Assembly: GCA_910588975.1 (NCBI GenBank)
Contig: CAJUSE010000049.1
Span: 1-8,117 of the forward strand
DNA from: an uncultured Oscillospiraceae bacterium
GTDB taxonomy: Bacteria > Bacillota > Clostridia > Oscillospirales > Oscillospiraceae
Length of the DNA: 8,117 bases
Direction of reading: 5' to 3'
This document shows, piece after piece, positions 1 through 5,777 of this stretch (within the stretch, counting starts at the first letter, position 1; every line of letters begins with the position of its first letter). The position numbers and the translations under genes are program-made. Below the pieces are notes generated by a model. It was given only the letters and a program-made list of their open reading frames with translations. It was not told where the DNA came from and did not search any database.

Positions 1-69
1 TAGCTCATCTGGTAGAGCGCCACCTTGCCAAGGTGGAGGTAGCGAGTTCGAGCCTCGTCGCCCGCTCCA
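1..69 (+). tRNA. tRNA-Gly (anticodon GCC), 5' end cut off by window
   Basis: The cloverleaf is readable except for the 5' acceptor strand, about 7 nt of which lie before the window. The D-arm is near the start. The anticodon stem is 20-24 paired with 32-36, around the loop TTGCCAA (25-31), which puts the anticodon GCC at 27-29 and decodes GGC/GGU glycine codons. The T-loop TTCGAGC is flanked by a 5-bp stem. The 3' acceptor strand CGCCCGC is followed by discriminator T at 66 and an encoded CCA at 67-69. The tRNA promoter and any tRNA cluster lie outside the window. A terminator hairpin begins at the last base of CCA. Confidence 0.96.
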
Positions 70-110
70 AAAAACAAAACGCATCCCATTTGGGATGCGT
101 TTTGTTTTTT
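69..110. terminator. Long perfect hairpin, bidirectional intrinsic terminator
   Basis: Positions 69-88 and 91-110 are perfect inverted complements with a 2-nt TT centre. The GC-containing core is GCATCCCA/TGGGATGC, flanked by A-rich then T-rich arms. On the plus strand it ends in TTTTGTTTTTT and would terminate the tRNA. On the minus strand the A-rich left arm becomes a U-tract and would terminate the lexA operon, whose last stop codon is at 125-127. Placement between convergent units fits a shared bidirectional terminator. Confidence 0.9.
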
Positions 111-124
111 GCTTTCGGACCTGT

Positions 125-391
125 TCAGGGCTCATCCCAGGCCATGGGCTCCACGGGAGGGGTAGCGGCCAGCTCATCCATAAAGCGGACGGTGAGAGGC
201 AGGGCCAGCCCGGCAGAGAGCAGGGTGCAGCCCAGGGCGGCAATGCGGCGGGCCGCCTTGCCGTGAAGGGACAGGCCGGCCAGGGCGCCGGTGGACAGCA
301 GACACAGCTTCAAAGCCAGCATATCCTCCCGGTCCATCTTGTGGACGCAGCGCATTCCGGCATCGGTCAAACGCTCAAAATCAACAGACAT
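125..391 (-). CDS. Small predicted membrane protein downstream of lexA
   Basis: This is an 88-residue protein of unknown function. It has a charged N-terminus (HKMDRED around residues 17-23), two hydrophobic segments (about 25-42 and 50-68) separated by a basic HGKAARR turn, and a Pro/acidic tail ending in MAWDEP. A short two-helix hairpin at the membrane is the simplest reading, with the basic loop probably cytoplasmic. The layout (charged-LALKLCL, short basic loop, second helix, R/K-F near the end) recalls short clostridial proteins sometimes labelled 'permease of phosphate ABC transporter'. That is a memory-based resemblance, and the label is itself doubtful. The ATG at 391 has a good Shine-Dalgarno AAAGGAG (plus-strand 400-406) about 8 nt upstream. 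It lies 32 bp after lexA on the same strand with no terminator between, so it is probably cotranscribed with lexA and hence SOS-linked. Confidence 0.8.
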   Translation of the reverse strand: MSVDFERLTDAGMRCVHKMDREDMLALKLCLLSTGALAGLSLHGKAARRIAALGCTLLSAGLALPLTVRFMDELAATPPVEPMAWDEP

Positions 392-423
392 GGAAATATC
401 TCCTTTCCGTGATGGGTGGCGGC

Positions 424-1035
424 TCAGTACCGCCGCAGGACGGCTACCACCTTGCCCAGCAGGGCGCAGCCCTCGCCGTCAATGGGCTCATAATTCTCGT
501 TCTCGGGCAGCAGCCACAGGTGGCCCTGCTCCATGGAGTAGGTTTTCACCGTGGCCTCGTCCTCAAACAGGGCCACCACAATGTCTCCGTTGCGAAAGTT
601 CTCCTGCCGGTGGACCACCACCAGATCCCCGGGGAGGATGCCGGCGTTCAGCATGGACTCCCCCCGGACCTTCAGGGCAAAATGCTCCCCGGTGCGGCCC
701 TGGGTGTCGAACTTCAAATACTCCTCCACATTTTCCTCGGCCAGAATGGGGCTGCCGGCGGCCACCGTGCCCACCAGGGGTACCCGGTCGGCCATGGGGT
801 CCAGCTCCTCGGCCACCGCCTGCCGGGGCAGGGAGATGGCCCGGGTCTTGCCGTCGGCCTTCAAGATGTGGCCTTCAGCCTCCAGCTTCTTCATGTGAAA
901 GTGCACTGTGGAGGGACTTTTCAGCCCCACGGCGGCGCCGATCTCCCGCACGGAGGGGGGATAGCCGTGGTCCTGGGTGTAGGATTGGATGAAGGCGTAG
1001 ATCTCAGCCTGCTTGGGGGTAAGGGGTGCTGCCAT
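424..1035 (-). CDS. lexA: LexA, SOS-response repressor and self-cleaving protease
   Basis: LexA represses SOS genes. It is inactivated when RecA filaments stimulate its autocleavage. The 203-residue protein begins with the winged-helix LexA DNA-binding domain (about 1-65, with PPSVREIGAAVGL and SPSTVHFHMKKLEAEG as the helix-turn-helix). A short linker and the S24-type peptidase domain follow. The cleavage site is A93-G94 (in GTVAAGSP). The catalytic dyad is S127 (in RGESM) and K164 (in ATVKTY); the Ser-Lys spacing of 37 equals that of E. coli LexA. The start at 1035 was chosen because GGGAGG lies 7 nt upstream; an ATG at 1074 in the same frame falls inside the promoter -10. The promoter carries a LexA box, so the gene is autoregulated. 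It is divergent from the marR-ABC operon and followed by a small membrane protein gene. Confidence 0.97.
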   Translation of the reverse strand: MAAPLTPKQAEIYAFIQSYTQDHGYPPSVREIGAAVGLKSPSTVHFHMKKLEAEGHILKADGKTRAISLPRQAVAEELDPMADRVPLVGTVAAGSPILAEENVEEYLKFDTQGRTGEHFALKVRGESMLNAGILPGDLVVVHRQENFRNGDIVVALFEDEATVKTYSMEQGHLWLLPENENYEPIDGEGCALLGKVVAVLRRY

Positions 1036-1073
1036 AGAGGTCCCTCCCGGATAAATTTTATTATGGTAAACCA

Positions 1074-1102
1074 ATTATACCACAACTTCTCCCACTTGTC
1101 AA
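1074..1102 (-). promoter_or_regulatory. lexA promoter, perfect sigma-A consensus
   Basis: Read on the minus strand, TTGACA (1102-1097) and TATAAT (1079-1074) are both exact consensus with a 17-bp spacer. Transcription should start near 1067, giving a leader of about 30 nt that contains the Shine-Dalgarno of lexA. The strength of this promoter is presumably held down by the overlapping LexA box. Confidence 0.92.
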
Positions 1103-1113
1103 ACATTCGTTCT
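1100..1113 (-). promoter_or_regulatory. LexA operator (SOS box)
   Basis: Read on the minus strand the 14-mer is AGAACGAATGTTTG. Against the Bacillus-type consensus CGAACRNRYGTTYC all twelve inner positions fit and only the two outermost bases differ. It overlaps the -35 hexamer of the lexA promoter, the expected place for autorepression. Binding is inferred from the match. Confidence 0.85.
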
Positions 1114-1136
1114 AAAAAATGTTCGCAATTTTTTCA

Positions 1137-1165
1137 TTGACATCGGGGCGATCAGGCTGTATAAT
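1137..1165 (+). promoter_or_regulatory. Promoter of the marR-ABC exporter operon, perfect consensus
   Basis: TTGACA (1137-1142) and TATAAT (1160-1165) are exact, with a 17-bp spacer. The expected start is near 1172. The A/T-rich stretch 1114-1136 lies just upstream and also just upstream of the divergent lexA promoter, so it could act as an UP element for both. The operator-like repeats lie downstream of the -10. Confidence 0.92.
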
Positions 1166-1172
1166 CTAAAAC

Positions 1173-1204
1173 CGTAAACATACGAACGATTAATATACGA
1201 ACGA
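1173..1204 (+). promoter_or_regulatory. Probable MarR operator: direct repeats plus short dyad
   Basis: The 10-mer ATACGAACGA occurs at 1180-1189 and again at 1195-1204, a 15-bp repeat step. The first copy also forms a dyad with an upstream CGTA (CGTA-AACA-TACG, 1173-1184). The sites begin at about +1 of the operon and end at the Shine-Dalgarno AAAGGAGG (1204-1211). A bound repressor would therefore block initiation or early elongation. Assigning them to the adjacent MarR protein is inference from position. Confidence 0.6.
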
Positions 1205-1217
1205 AAGGAGGAGGACG

Positions 1218-1760
1218 ATGGTAGACGCAAACAAGCCCAATGTGCTGTTTCACTTTCTGCACCATGCCCATCACCAGCGGGTGAATGAGGAGTGGAACGC
1301 CAGAGGGATTGGAGATGTGGGCGCTCCCATGCTGCTGCTGGGGCTATACAACAGCGAAAAGGAGAACAGGGTGCTGTCCCAGCGGGAGCTGGCCAAGGTC
1401 ATGCAGCGCTCCCCGGCCACGGTGGCTGTCTCTCTGCGGAATTTGGAGGAGAAGGGCTATGTGACCCGCTCCGCCGATGAAGGGGACCAGCGGCGCAATC
1501 TGGTGCGGCTCACCGACAAGGGCCGCAGTGCCGTGGAGATGGGGACCCAGGCCTTTGAGGCCGTGGAGGAGCAGCTCCTGGCCGGCTTTTCCGAGGAGGA
1601 GAAGGAGCAGCTCACCGGCTTTTTTGTCCGAATGTTGAAAAATCTGGGGGTCCAGGAGGGGGAGGAGCCCCCGCCGCCCCCGGGCAGGGCCATGGGCCAT
1701 CCGCCCCATCATCACCGTCATCGGCACGGCTGTGCCGGAAAGGAGAGTGATCGCCAATGA
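1218..1760 (+). CDS. MarR-family transcriptional regulator with His-rich C-terminal tail
   Basis: The 180-residue protein is a winged-helix repressor of the MarR type and probably controls its own operon, which encodes an ABC exporter. The DNA-binding helices span about residues 54-83 (SQRELAKVMQRSPATVAVSLRNLEEKGYVTR). The wing holds the family pattern DQRRNLVRLTDKGR (90-103), and the dimerisation helices are N- and C-terminal. After about residue 144 the protein leaves the family fold: an acidic stretch, five prolines (151-155), and a tail with H161, H164-166, H168, H170 and C172. The N-terminus is also His-rich (HFLHHAHHQ, 12-20). The tail could bind metal, or could simply be a disordered extension. 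The ATG has an AAAGGAGG 6 nt upstream. Its stop overlaps the next start in ATGA, so it is translationally coupled to the first ABC subunit. Confidence 0.9.
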   Translation: MVDANKPNVLFHFLHHAHHQRVNEEWNARGIGDVGAPMLLLGLYNSEKENRVLSQRELAKVMQRSPATVAVSLRNLEEKGYVTRSADEGDQRRNLVRLTDKGRSAVEMGTQAFEAVEEQLLAGFSEEEKEQLTGFFVRMLKNLGVQEGEEPPPPPGRAMGHPPHHHRHRHGCAGKESDRQ

Positions 1761-3523
1761 TAAAGAAGCTGTTCTCCTATGTGGGAGAGTATAAAAAGTG
1801 GATCATGCTGGCCCCCCTGCTGATGGTCGCCGAGGTGGTCTGCGAGATCGTAATGCCCCGGCTTATGGCTGCCATCGTGGATGTGGGCATTGCAAACGGG
1901 GATATGAACGCCATTGTGAAAAACGGCGTTCTCATGCTGGTGCTGGCGGTGATCGGTATGATCACCGGCGTCCTGTCAGCCCGGGTGGCCACAATGGGCG
2001 GCCAGGGCTTCGGCACCAATTTGCGCAACGCCATGTTCCAGAAAATTCAGGACTTTTCCTTTGCCGACATCGACCGGTTCTCCTCGGCCAGCCTCATCAC
2101 CCGGACCACCAACGATGTCAACCAGATCCAGATGACCCTCACCATGGCCACCCGTATGGTGGTCCGGGTCATCACCATGCTGGTGGGCGCTCTGTTCATG
2201 GCCTTTTCCATCAACGCCGGGCTGGCCCGGGTGCTGCTGGTGGCCATCCCCATTTTGATGGTGGGCATCGGTGTCGTGATGAAGCTGAGCAACAAGCTCT
2301 TCGGCATCATGCAGGAGAAGCTGGACAACCTGAATAACACCGTTCAGGAGAACCTGGTGGCCATCCGTGTGGTGAAGGCCTTTGTCCGGGCGGGGTATGA
2401 AAAGACCAAGTTCAAAAAGGTCAACGACGAGCTGACCGAGACGGGTATCTCGGTGACCCTGCGGATCAACCTGATCTCCCCCCTGATGACCATTGTGCTG
2501 AATCTGGTGACCCTGTCCGTCCTCTATCTGGGCGGCGGCCAGGTGATGGCGGGGACCATGCGCTACGGCGACCTGTCCTCCTTCGTGGGCTACATCTCCC
2601 AGATCCTCATGAGCGTGATGATGGTGGGCATGATGTTCATCATGTCCTCCCGGGCCGTGGCCTGCGCCCGCCGTGTGGTGGAGGTGCTGGACACGGTGCC
2701 CGACATCCAGGACGACCCCGGCGGCTATACCGCCGCCCTCACCGGTGGGAAGAAGGACCTTTCCCTCCCCGCTCCCAAGGGGCAGGTGGAGTTTCGGGAT
2801 GTGTCCTTCAAGTATCTGGCCTCGGGCACCGGGGACGATGTGCTGGAGCATATCTCCTTCACCGCCCGGCCCGGCCAGGTGGTGGCCCTTGTGGGCGGCA
2901 CAGGCACAGGCAAGTCCACCCTTGTGAACCTGATTCCCCGGTTCTACGATGTGACAGGGGGGCAGGTGCTGGTGGACGGAATGGATGTGCGGGACTACCC
3001 CATTGAGGAGCTGCGCAGCCGGATCGGCATGGTGCTGCAAAACAATGTGCTGTTCTCGGGCACCATCCGGGAAAACCTGCTCTGGGGCCGTGCCGACGCC
3101 ACCGAGGAGGAGATGATCCAGGCGGCCAAGGACGCCCAGGCCTACGACTTCATCATGGCCCTCCCCGACAAGTTCGACACCGTGCTGGACCAGGGGGGCA
3201 CCAATGTCTCCGGTGGTCAGAAGCAGCGGCTGTGTATCGCCCGGGCCATGCTCCGCCGCCCGGCCATCCTCATTCTGGACGACTCCACTTCTGCGGTGGA
3301 CAGCGCCACCGAGGCGGCCATCCGGGAGTCCTTCGCCCAGAACCTGGCGGGGACCACCGTCATCCTCATCGCCCAGCGGATCTCCTCGGTGCGCTACGCC
3401 GATCAAATTCTGGTGCTGGATGACGGCACCATCGTGGGTCAGGGCACCCACGATGAACTGATGGAGACCAACGAGGTCTATCAGGAAATCTATAACTCTC
3501 AGCAGGAAGGAGTGAGTGAATAA
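1757..3523 (+). CDS. ABC exporter subunit 1 (degenerate catalytic site half)
   Basis: This 588-residue half-transporter has an N-terminal type-I exporter transmembrane domain (about six helices, residues 15-300) and a C-terminal ATPase domain starting near 344. ATPase motifs are Walker A GGTGTGKST (380-388, K386), Q-loop Q428, signature VSGGQ (484-488), and Walker B ending D508. The usual catalytic Glu is replaced by D509, and the H-loop His is replaced by Q540 (IAQR). This is the non-hydrolysing partner pattern of heterodimeric exporters such as TM287, BmrC and LmrC. Its intact signature serves the partner's catalytic site. It would sit in the cytoplasmic membrane and export drugs, lipids or peptides; the substrate cannot be read from the sequence. 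It overlaps marR by 4 nt and subunit 2 by 1 nt (TAATG). Confidence 0.94.
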   Translation: MIKKLFSYVGEYKKWIMLAPLLMVAEVVCEIVMPRLMAAIVDVGIANGDMNAIVKNGVLMLVLAVIGMITGVLSARVATMGGQGFGTNLRNAMFQKIQDFSFADIDRFSSASLITRTTNDVNQIQMTLTMATRMVVRVITMLVGALFMAFSINAGLARVLLVAIPILMVGIGVVMKLSNKLFGIMQEKLDNLNNTVQENLVAIRVVKAFVRAGYEKTKFKKVNDELTETGISVTLRINLISPLMTIVLNLVTLSVLYLGGGQVMAGTMRYGDLSSFVGYISQILMSVMMVGMMFIMSSRAVACARRVVEVLDTVPDIQDDPGGYTAALTGGKKDLSLPAPKGQVEFRDVSFKYLASGTGDDVLEHISFTARPGQVVALVGGTGTGKSTLVNLIPRFYDVTGGQVLVDGMDVRDYPIEELRSRIGMVLQNNVLFSGTIRENLLWGRADATEEEMIQAAKDAQAYDFIMALPDKFDTVLDQGGTNVSGGQKQRLCIARAMLRRPAILILDDSTSAVDSATEAAIRESFAQNLAGTTVILIAQRISSVRYADQILVLDDGTIVGQGTHDELMETNEVYQEIYNSQQEGVSE

Positions 3524-5556
3524 TGCCGGGACCGGGACATGGTGGGCCGGGCGGACGGAGCTTCGCCAAGCCCAAGAATACGAAAGCCACAGCCCTTCGG
3601 GTGCTGGGTTATCTCTCTCAAAGTAAGCTGCCCCTTGTGGTGGTATTTGTGTGCCTCCTTCTTTCGGTGGCCAGCAACATCGGCGGCTCCTACTACATGC
3701 GGCCGCTGATCAACGACCTGGTCAGCGGGGTGTTCCAGGGCCCCGGGGACCTTTTGAAAGCCCTTGTTCCCCTTGGCGGGATCTATCTGGTGGGCATTAT
3801 CGCCTCCTACGCCCAGGCGGTCATTATGGCCATCCTGGCCAAGAAGGGGGCCAAGCGGCTCCGCTCCGACCTCTTTGACGCCCTGCAGGACCTGCCCATC
3901 TCCTTCTATGACGGGCACACCCACGGCGAGCTTATGAGCCGCTTCACCAACGACGCCGACAATGTGGAAATGGCCCTTCAGGACTCGGTGGTGTCCATGG
4001 TCTCCTCCGGGCTGATGTTTGTGGGCGTGGTGACCATGATGGTCTACATTAGCCCTCTGCTGTTCCTCATCACCCTGGTGGTGCTGGCCCTCACCTTCCT
4101 CATCATCAAGTTCATGGGCGGCAAGTCCCGGAAGTACTCCCGGGAGCAGCAGGCCGCCCTGGGCCGGGTCAACGGCAACATCCAGGAGATGATCGAGGGG
4201 CTGAAGGTGGTCAAGGCCTTCACCCACGAGGAGGAGGCCAAGACCCGCTTTGCCCAGCTGAACGAGGAGTACCGCCAGGCCGCCACCTCCGCCCGGTTCT
4301 ACGGCATGGCGGTCATGCCCATGGCGGGCAACCTGAACCATGTGGGCTACGCCGTCACCGCCATGGTGGGCGGCCTGCTGGCCATCTTCGGCGGCTTCGA
4401 CCTGGGCGGCTTTACCACCTACCTGAACTACTCCCGGCAGGTGAGCCAGCCCCTGAACCAGATCTCCCAGCAGATCACCACCATCCTCTCCGCCCTGGCG
4501 GGCGCCGAGCGTATCTTTGAGGTAATGGACACCAAGCCCGAGCCCGACGAGGGCCAGGTGACTCTGGTGGCCGTCCACAAGGACAGCGACGGCACCCTCA
4601 CTCCGGCGGAGGAGGGGGAGCGCACCGGCTGCTGGGCCTGGAAGGTGCCCCACAACGACAGGATGCAGCTGGTCCGCTGCGAGAAGAACAGCCAGGATGT
4701 GCTGGTGGAAGCCGAGGGGGGCGACCTCTGGGCCTGGAAGTACCCCGAGGGGGACCCGGCCCAGGGCCTTCACCGAATTCGGGGCGCTGTGACCCAGGGG
4801 GAGGGCTACGACCTGACCGAGCTCACCGGCTCGGTGCGGTTTGAGCATGTGGACTTCTCCTATGTGCCCGACAAGCAGATCCTGTACGATGTGTCGGTCT
4901 ACGCCAACCCGGGCCAGAAGATTGCCTTTGTGGGCTCCACCGGCGCCGGCAAGACCACCATCACCAACCTCATCAACCGCTTCTATGAAATTCAAAGCGG
5001 CGTGATCACCTACTGCGGCATTGATGTGAAGGAGATCCGGAAGGACGATCTCCGCCGGTCTCTGGGGGCCGTCCTTCAGGACACCCACCTCTTCACCGGC
5101 ACAGTGATGGACAACATCCGCTACGGCCGGCTGGAGGCTACCGACGAGGAGTGTATCGCCGCCGCCAAGACCGCCGGGGCCCACTCCTTCATCCGGCGGC
5201 TCCCCGACGGCTACCAGACTATGGTCACCGGGGACGGCACCAACCTATCCCAGGGCCAGCGGCAGCTGCTGGCCATCGCCCGGGCCGCCGTGGCCGATCC
5301 CCCGGTGATGATTTTGGACGAGGCCACCTCCTCCATCGACACCCGGACCGAGGCCCAGATCCAGAAGGGCATGGACGCCCTCATGGAGGGCCGGACGGTG
5401 TTCGTCATCGCCCACCGGCTCAGCACGGTGCGCAACTCCGACTGTATCGTGGTCATCGAGCATGGCCGCATCGAGGAGAAGGGCAGCCACAACGAGCTGC
5501 TGGAGGAGCAAGGCCGGTACTACCAGCTCTACACCGGCCAGTTCCAACTGGATTAA
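3523..5556 (+). CDS. ABC exporter subunit 2 (catalytic half, extended linker)
   Basis: This is the 677-residue partner of the preceding subunit. A Gly/Pro-rich cytoplasmic N-terminus (1-19) precedes the transmembrane domain (about 36-325). A long linker (about 337-437) and the ATPase domain (438 to the end) follow. Motifs are Walker A GSTGAGKTT (471-479, K477), Q-loop Q519, a non-canonical signature LSQGQ (575-579, Gly to Gln), Walker B ILDE with D599 and catalytic E600, and H-loop H631. With subunit 1 this gives one competent site (this Walker A/B and His with partner VSGGQ) and one degenerate site (partner D509/Q540 with this LSQGQ), as known for TM287/288-like exporters. The protein is about 60-80 residues longer than typical half-transporters because of the linker. 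The ATG follows AAGGAG (3507-3512) and overlaps the previous stop by one base. A terminator follows. Confidence 0.94.
   Translation: MPGPGHGGPGGRSFAKPKNTKATALRVLGYLSQSKLPLVVVFVCLLLSVASNIGGSYYMRPLINDLVSGVFQGPGDLLKALVPLGGIYLVGIIASYAQAVIMAILAKKGAKRLRSDLFDALQDLPISFYDGHTHGELMSRFTNDADNVEMALQDSVVSMVSSGLMFVGVVTMMVYISPLLFLITLVVLALTFLIIKFMGGKSRKYSREQQAALGRVNGNIQEMIEGLKVVKAFTHEEEAKTRFAQLNEEYRQAATSARFYGMAVMPMAGNLNHVGYAVTAMVGGLLAIFGGFDLGGFTTYLNYSRQVSQPLNQISQQITTILSALAGAERIFEVMDTKPEPDEGQVTLVAVHKDSDGTLTPAEEGERTGCWAWKVPHNDRMQLVRCEKNSQDVLVEAEGGDLWAWKYPEGDPAQGLHRIRGAVTQGEGYDLTELTGSVRFEHVDFSYVPDKQILYDVSVYANPGQKIAFVGSTGAGKTTITNLINRFYEIQSGVITYCGIDVKEIRKDDLRRSLGAVLQDTHLFTGTVMDNIRYGRLEATDEECIAAAKTAGAHSFIRRLPDGYQTMVTGDGTNLSQGQRQLLAIARAAVADPPVMILDEATSSIDTRTEAQIQKGMDALMEGRTVFVIAHRLSTVRNSDCIVVIEHGRIEEKGSHNELLEEQGRYYQLYTGQFQLD
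4561..4830 (+). other. Inserted linker domain with two WAWK motifs inside ABC subunit 2
   Basis: About 90 residues (347-436) separate the end of the transmembrane domain (EVMD, 333-336) from the first ATPase strand (VRFEHVDF). Subunit 1 has about 31 residues in the equivalent place (313-343). The insert is polar and acidic, with few hydrophobic runs. It carries WAWK at 371-374 and again at 403-406, each followed by a Pro-containing turn (WAWKVPH, WAWKYPE). A single WAWKxP in this linker is, as I recall it, common in clostridial members of this subunit; two copies suggest a small internal duplication. Its role is unknown. It lies at the cytoplasmic transmembrane-ATPase junction, where it could tune coupling. 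Confidence 0.65.
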
Positions 5557-5565
5557 AAACGCAAG

Positions 5566-5602
5566 AAGGGCCGGCTCTGCCACAGGCAGAGCCGGCCTTT
5601 TT
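5566..5602 (+). terminator. Intrinsic terminator of the exporter operon
   Basis: A 13-bp perfect GC-rich stem (5569-5581 paired with 5585-5597) closes on a 3-nt loop, followed by TTTTT at 5598-5602. It starts about 10 bp after the stop of ABC subunit 2 and separates the operon from miaB. Confidence 0.95.
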
Positions 5603-5709
5603 GCTATGGGGCGGCGGAAAACCCGGGCCACTGCCCGCTGGGGGCTGTCCGCCTGTCTCCAAAGCGGGCCGGAGAGAAAAATCTTTCCCCAAAAACCCGC
5701 CCCGCCGCC

Positions 5710-5738
5710 TTGAATTTTTCCCGGGAAAATGGTATGAT
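5710..5738 (+). promoter_or_regulatory. Probable miaB promoter
   Basis: TTGAAT (5710-5715) and TATGAT (5733-5738) are separated by 17 bp, close to the sigma-A consensus. The expected start is near 5745, giving a leader of about 33 nt. The spacer contains a perfect palindrome, listed separately. The upstream stretch 5603-5709 shows only a weak GC inverted repeat and no gene. Confidence 0.72.
5716..5729. repeat. Perfect 14-bp palindrome in the miaB promoter spacer
   Basis: TTTTCCCGGGAAAA fills most of the gap between the -35 and -10 hexamers. A perfect palindrome of this size in that position is typical of a dimeric repressor site. No regulator for it is visible in the window. Confidence 0.6.
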
Positions 5739-5777
5739 TTATAAGTTATCATTACATTAAAATGGGGTGCTGTCACA

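Noticed and set aside
1036..1074. ATG 1074 as start of lexA
   Set aside because: It lies in the -10 hexamer of the lexA promoter, upstream of the predicted transcription start.
1180..1204. ACGAACG repeats as extra LexA boxes
   Set aside because: They contain the GAAC half but no correctly spaced GTTC half, and they are direct rather than inverted.
1976..3451. 491-residue open frame on the minus strand opposite ABC subunit 1
   Set aside because: It is rich in His, Gly and Asp in a pattern expected from the antisense of a GC-rich gene, has no ribosome binding site, and the plus strand has unambiguous ABC motifs.
3499..5184. 561-residue open frame on the minus strand opposite ABC subunit 2
   Set aside because: Antisense shadow of a GC-rich coding gene with no recognisable domain or start signal.
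5633..5669. 7-bp inverted repeat GCCCGCT / AGCGGGC between terminator and miaB
   Set aside because: Loop of 23 nt and no U-tract, in a very GC-rich stretch where such pairs are expected by chance.
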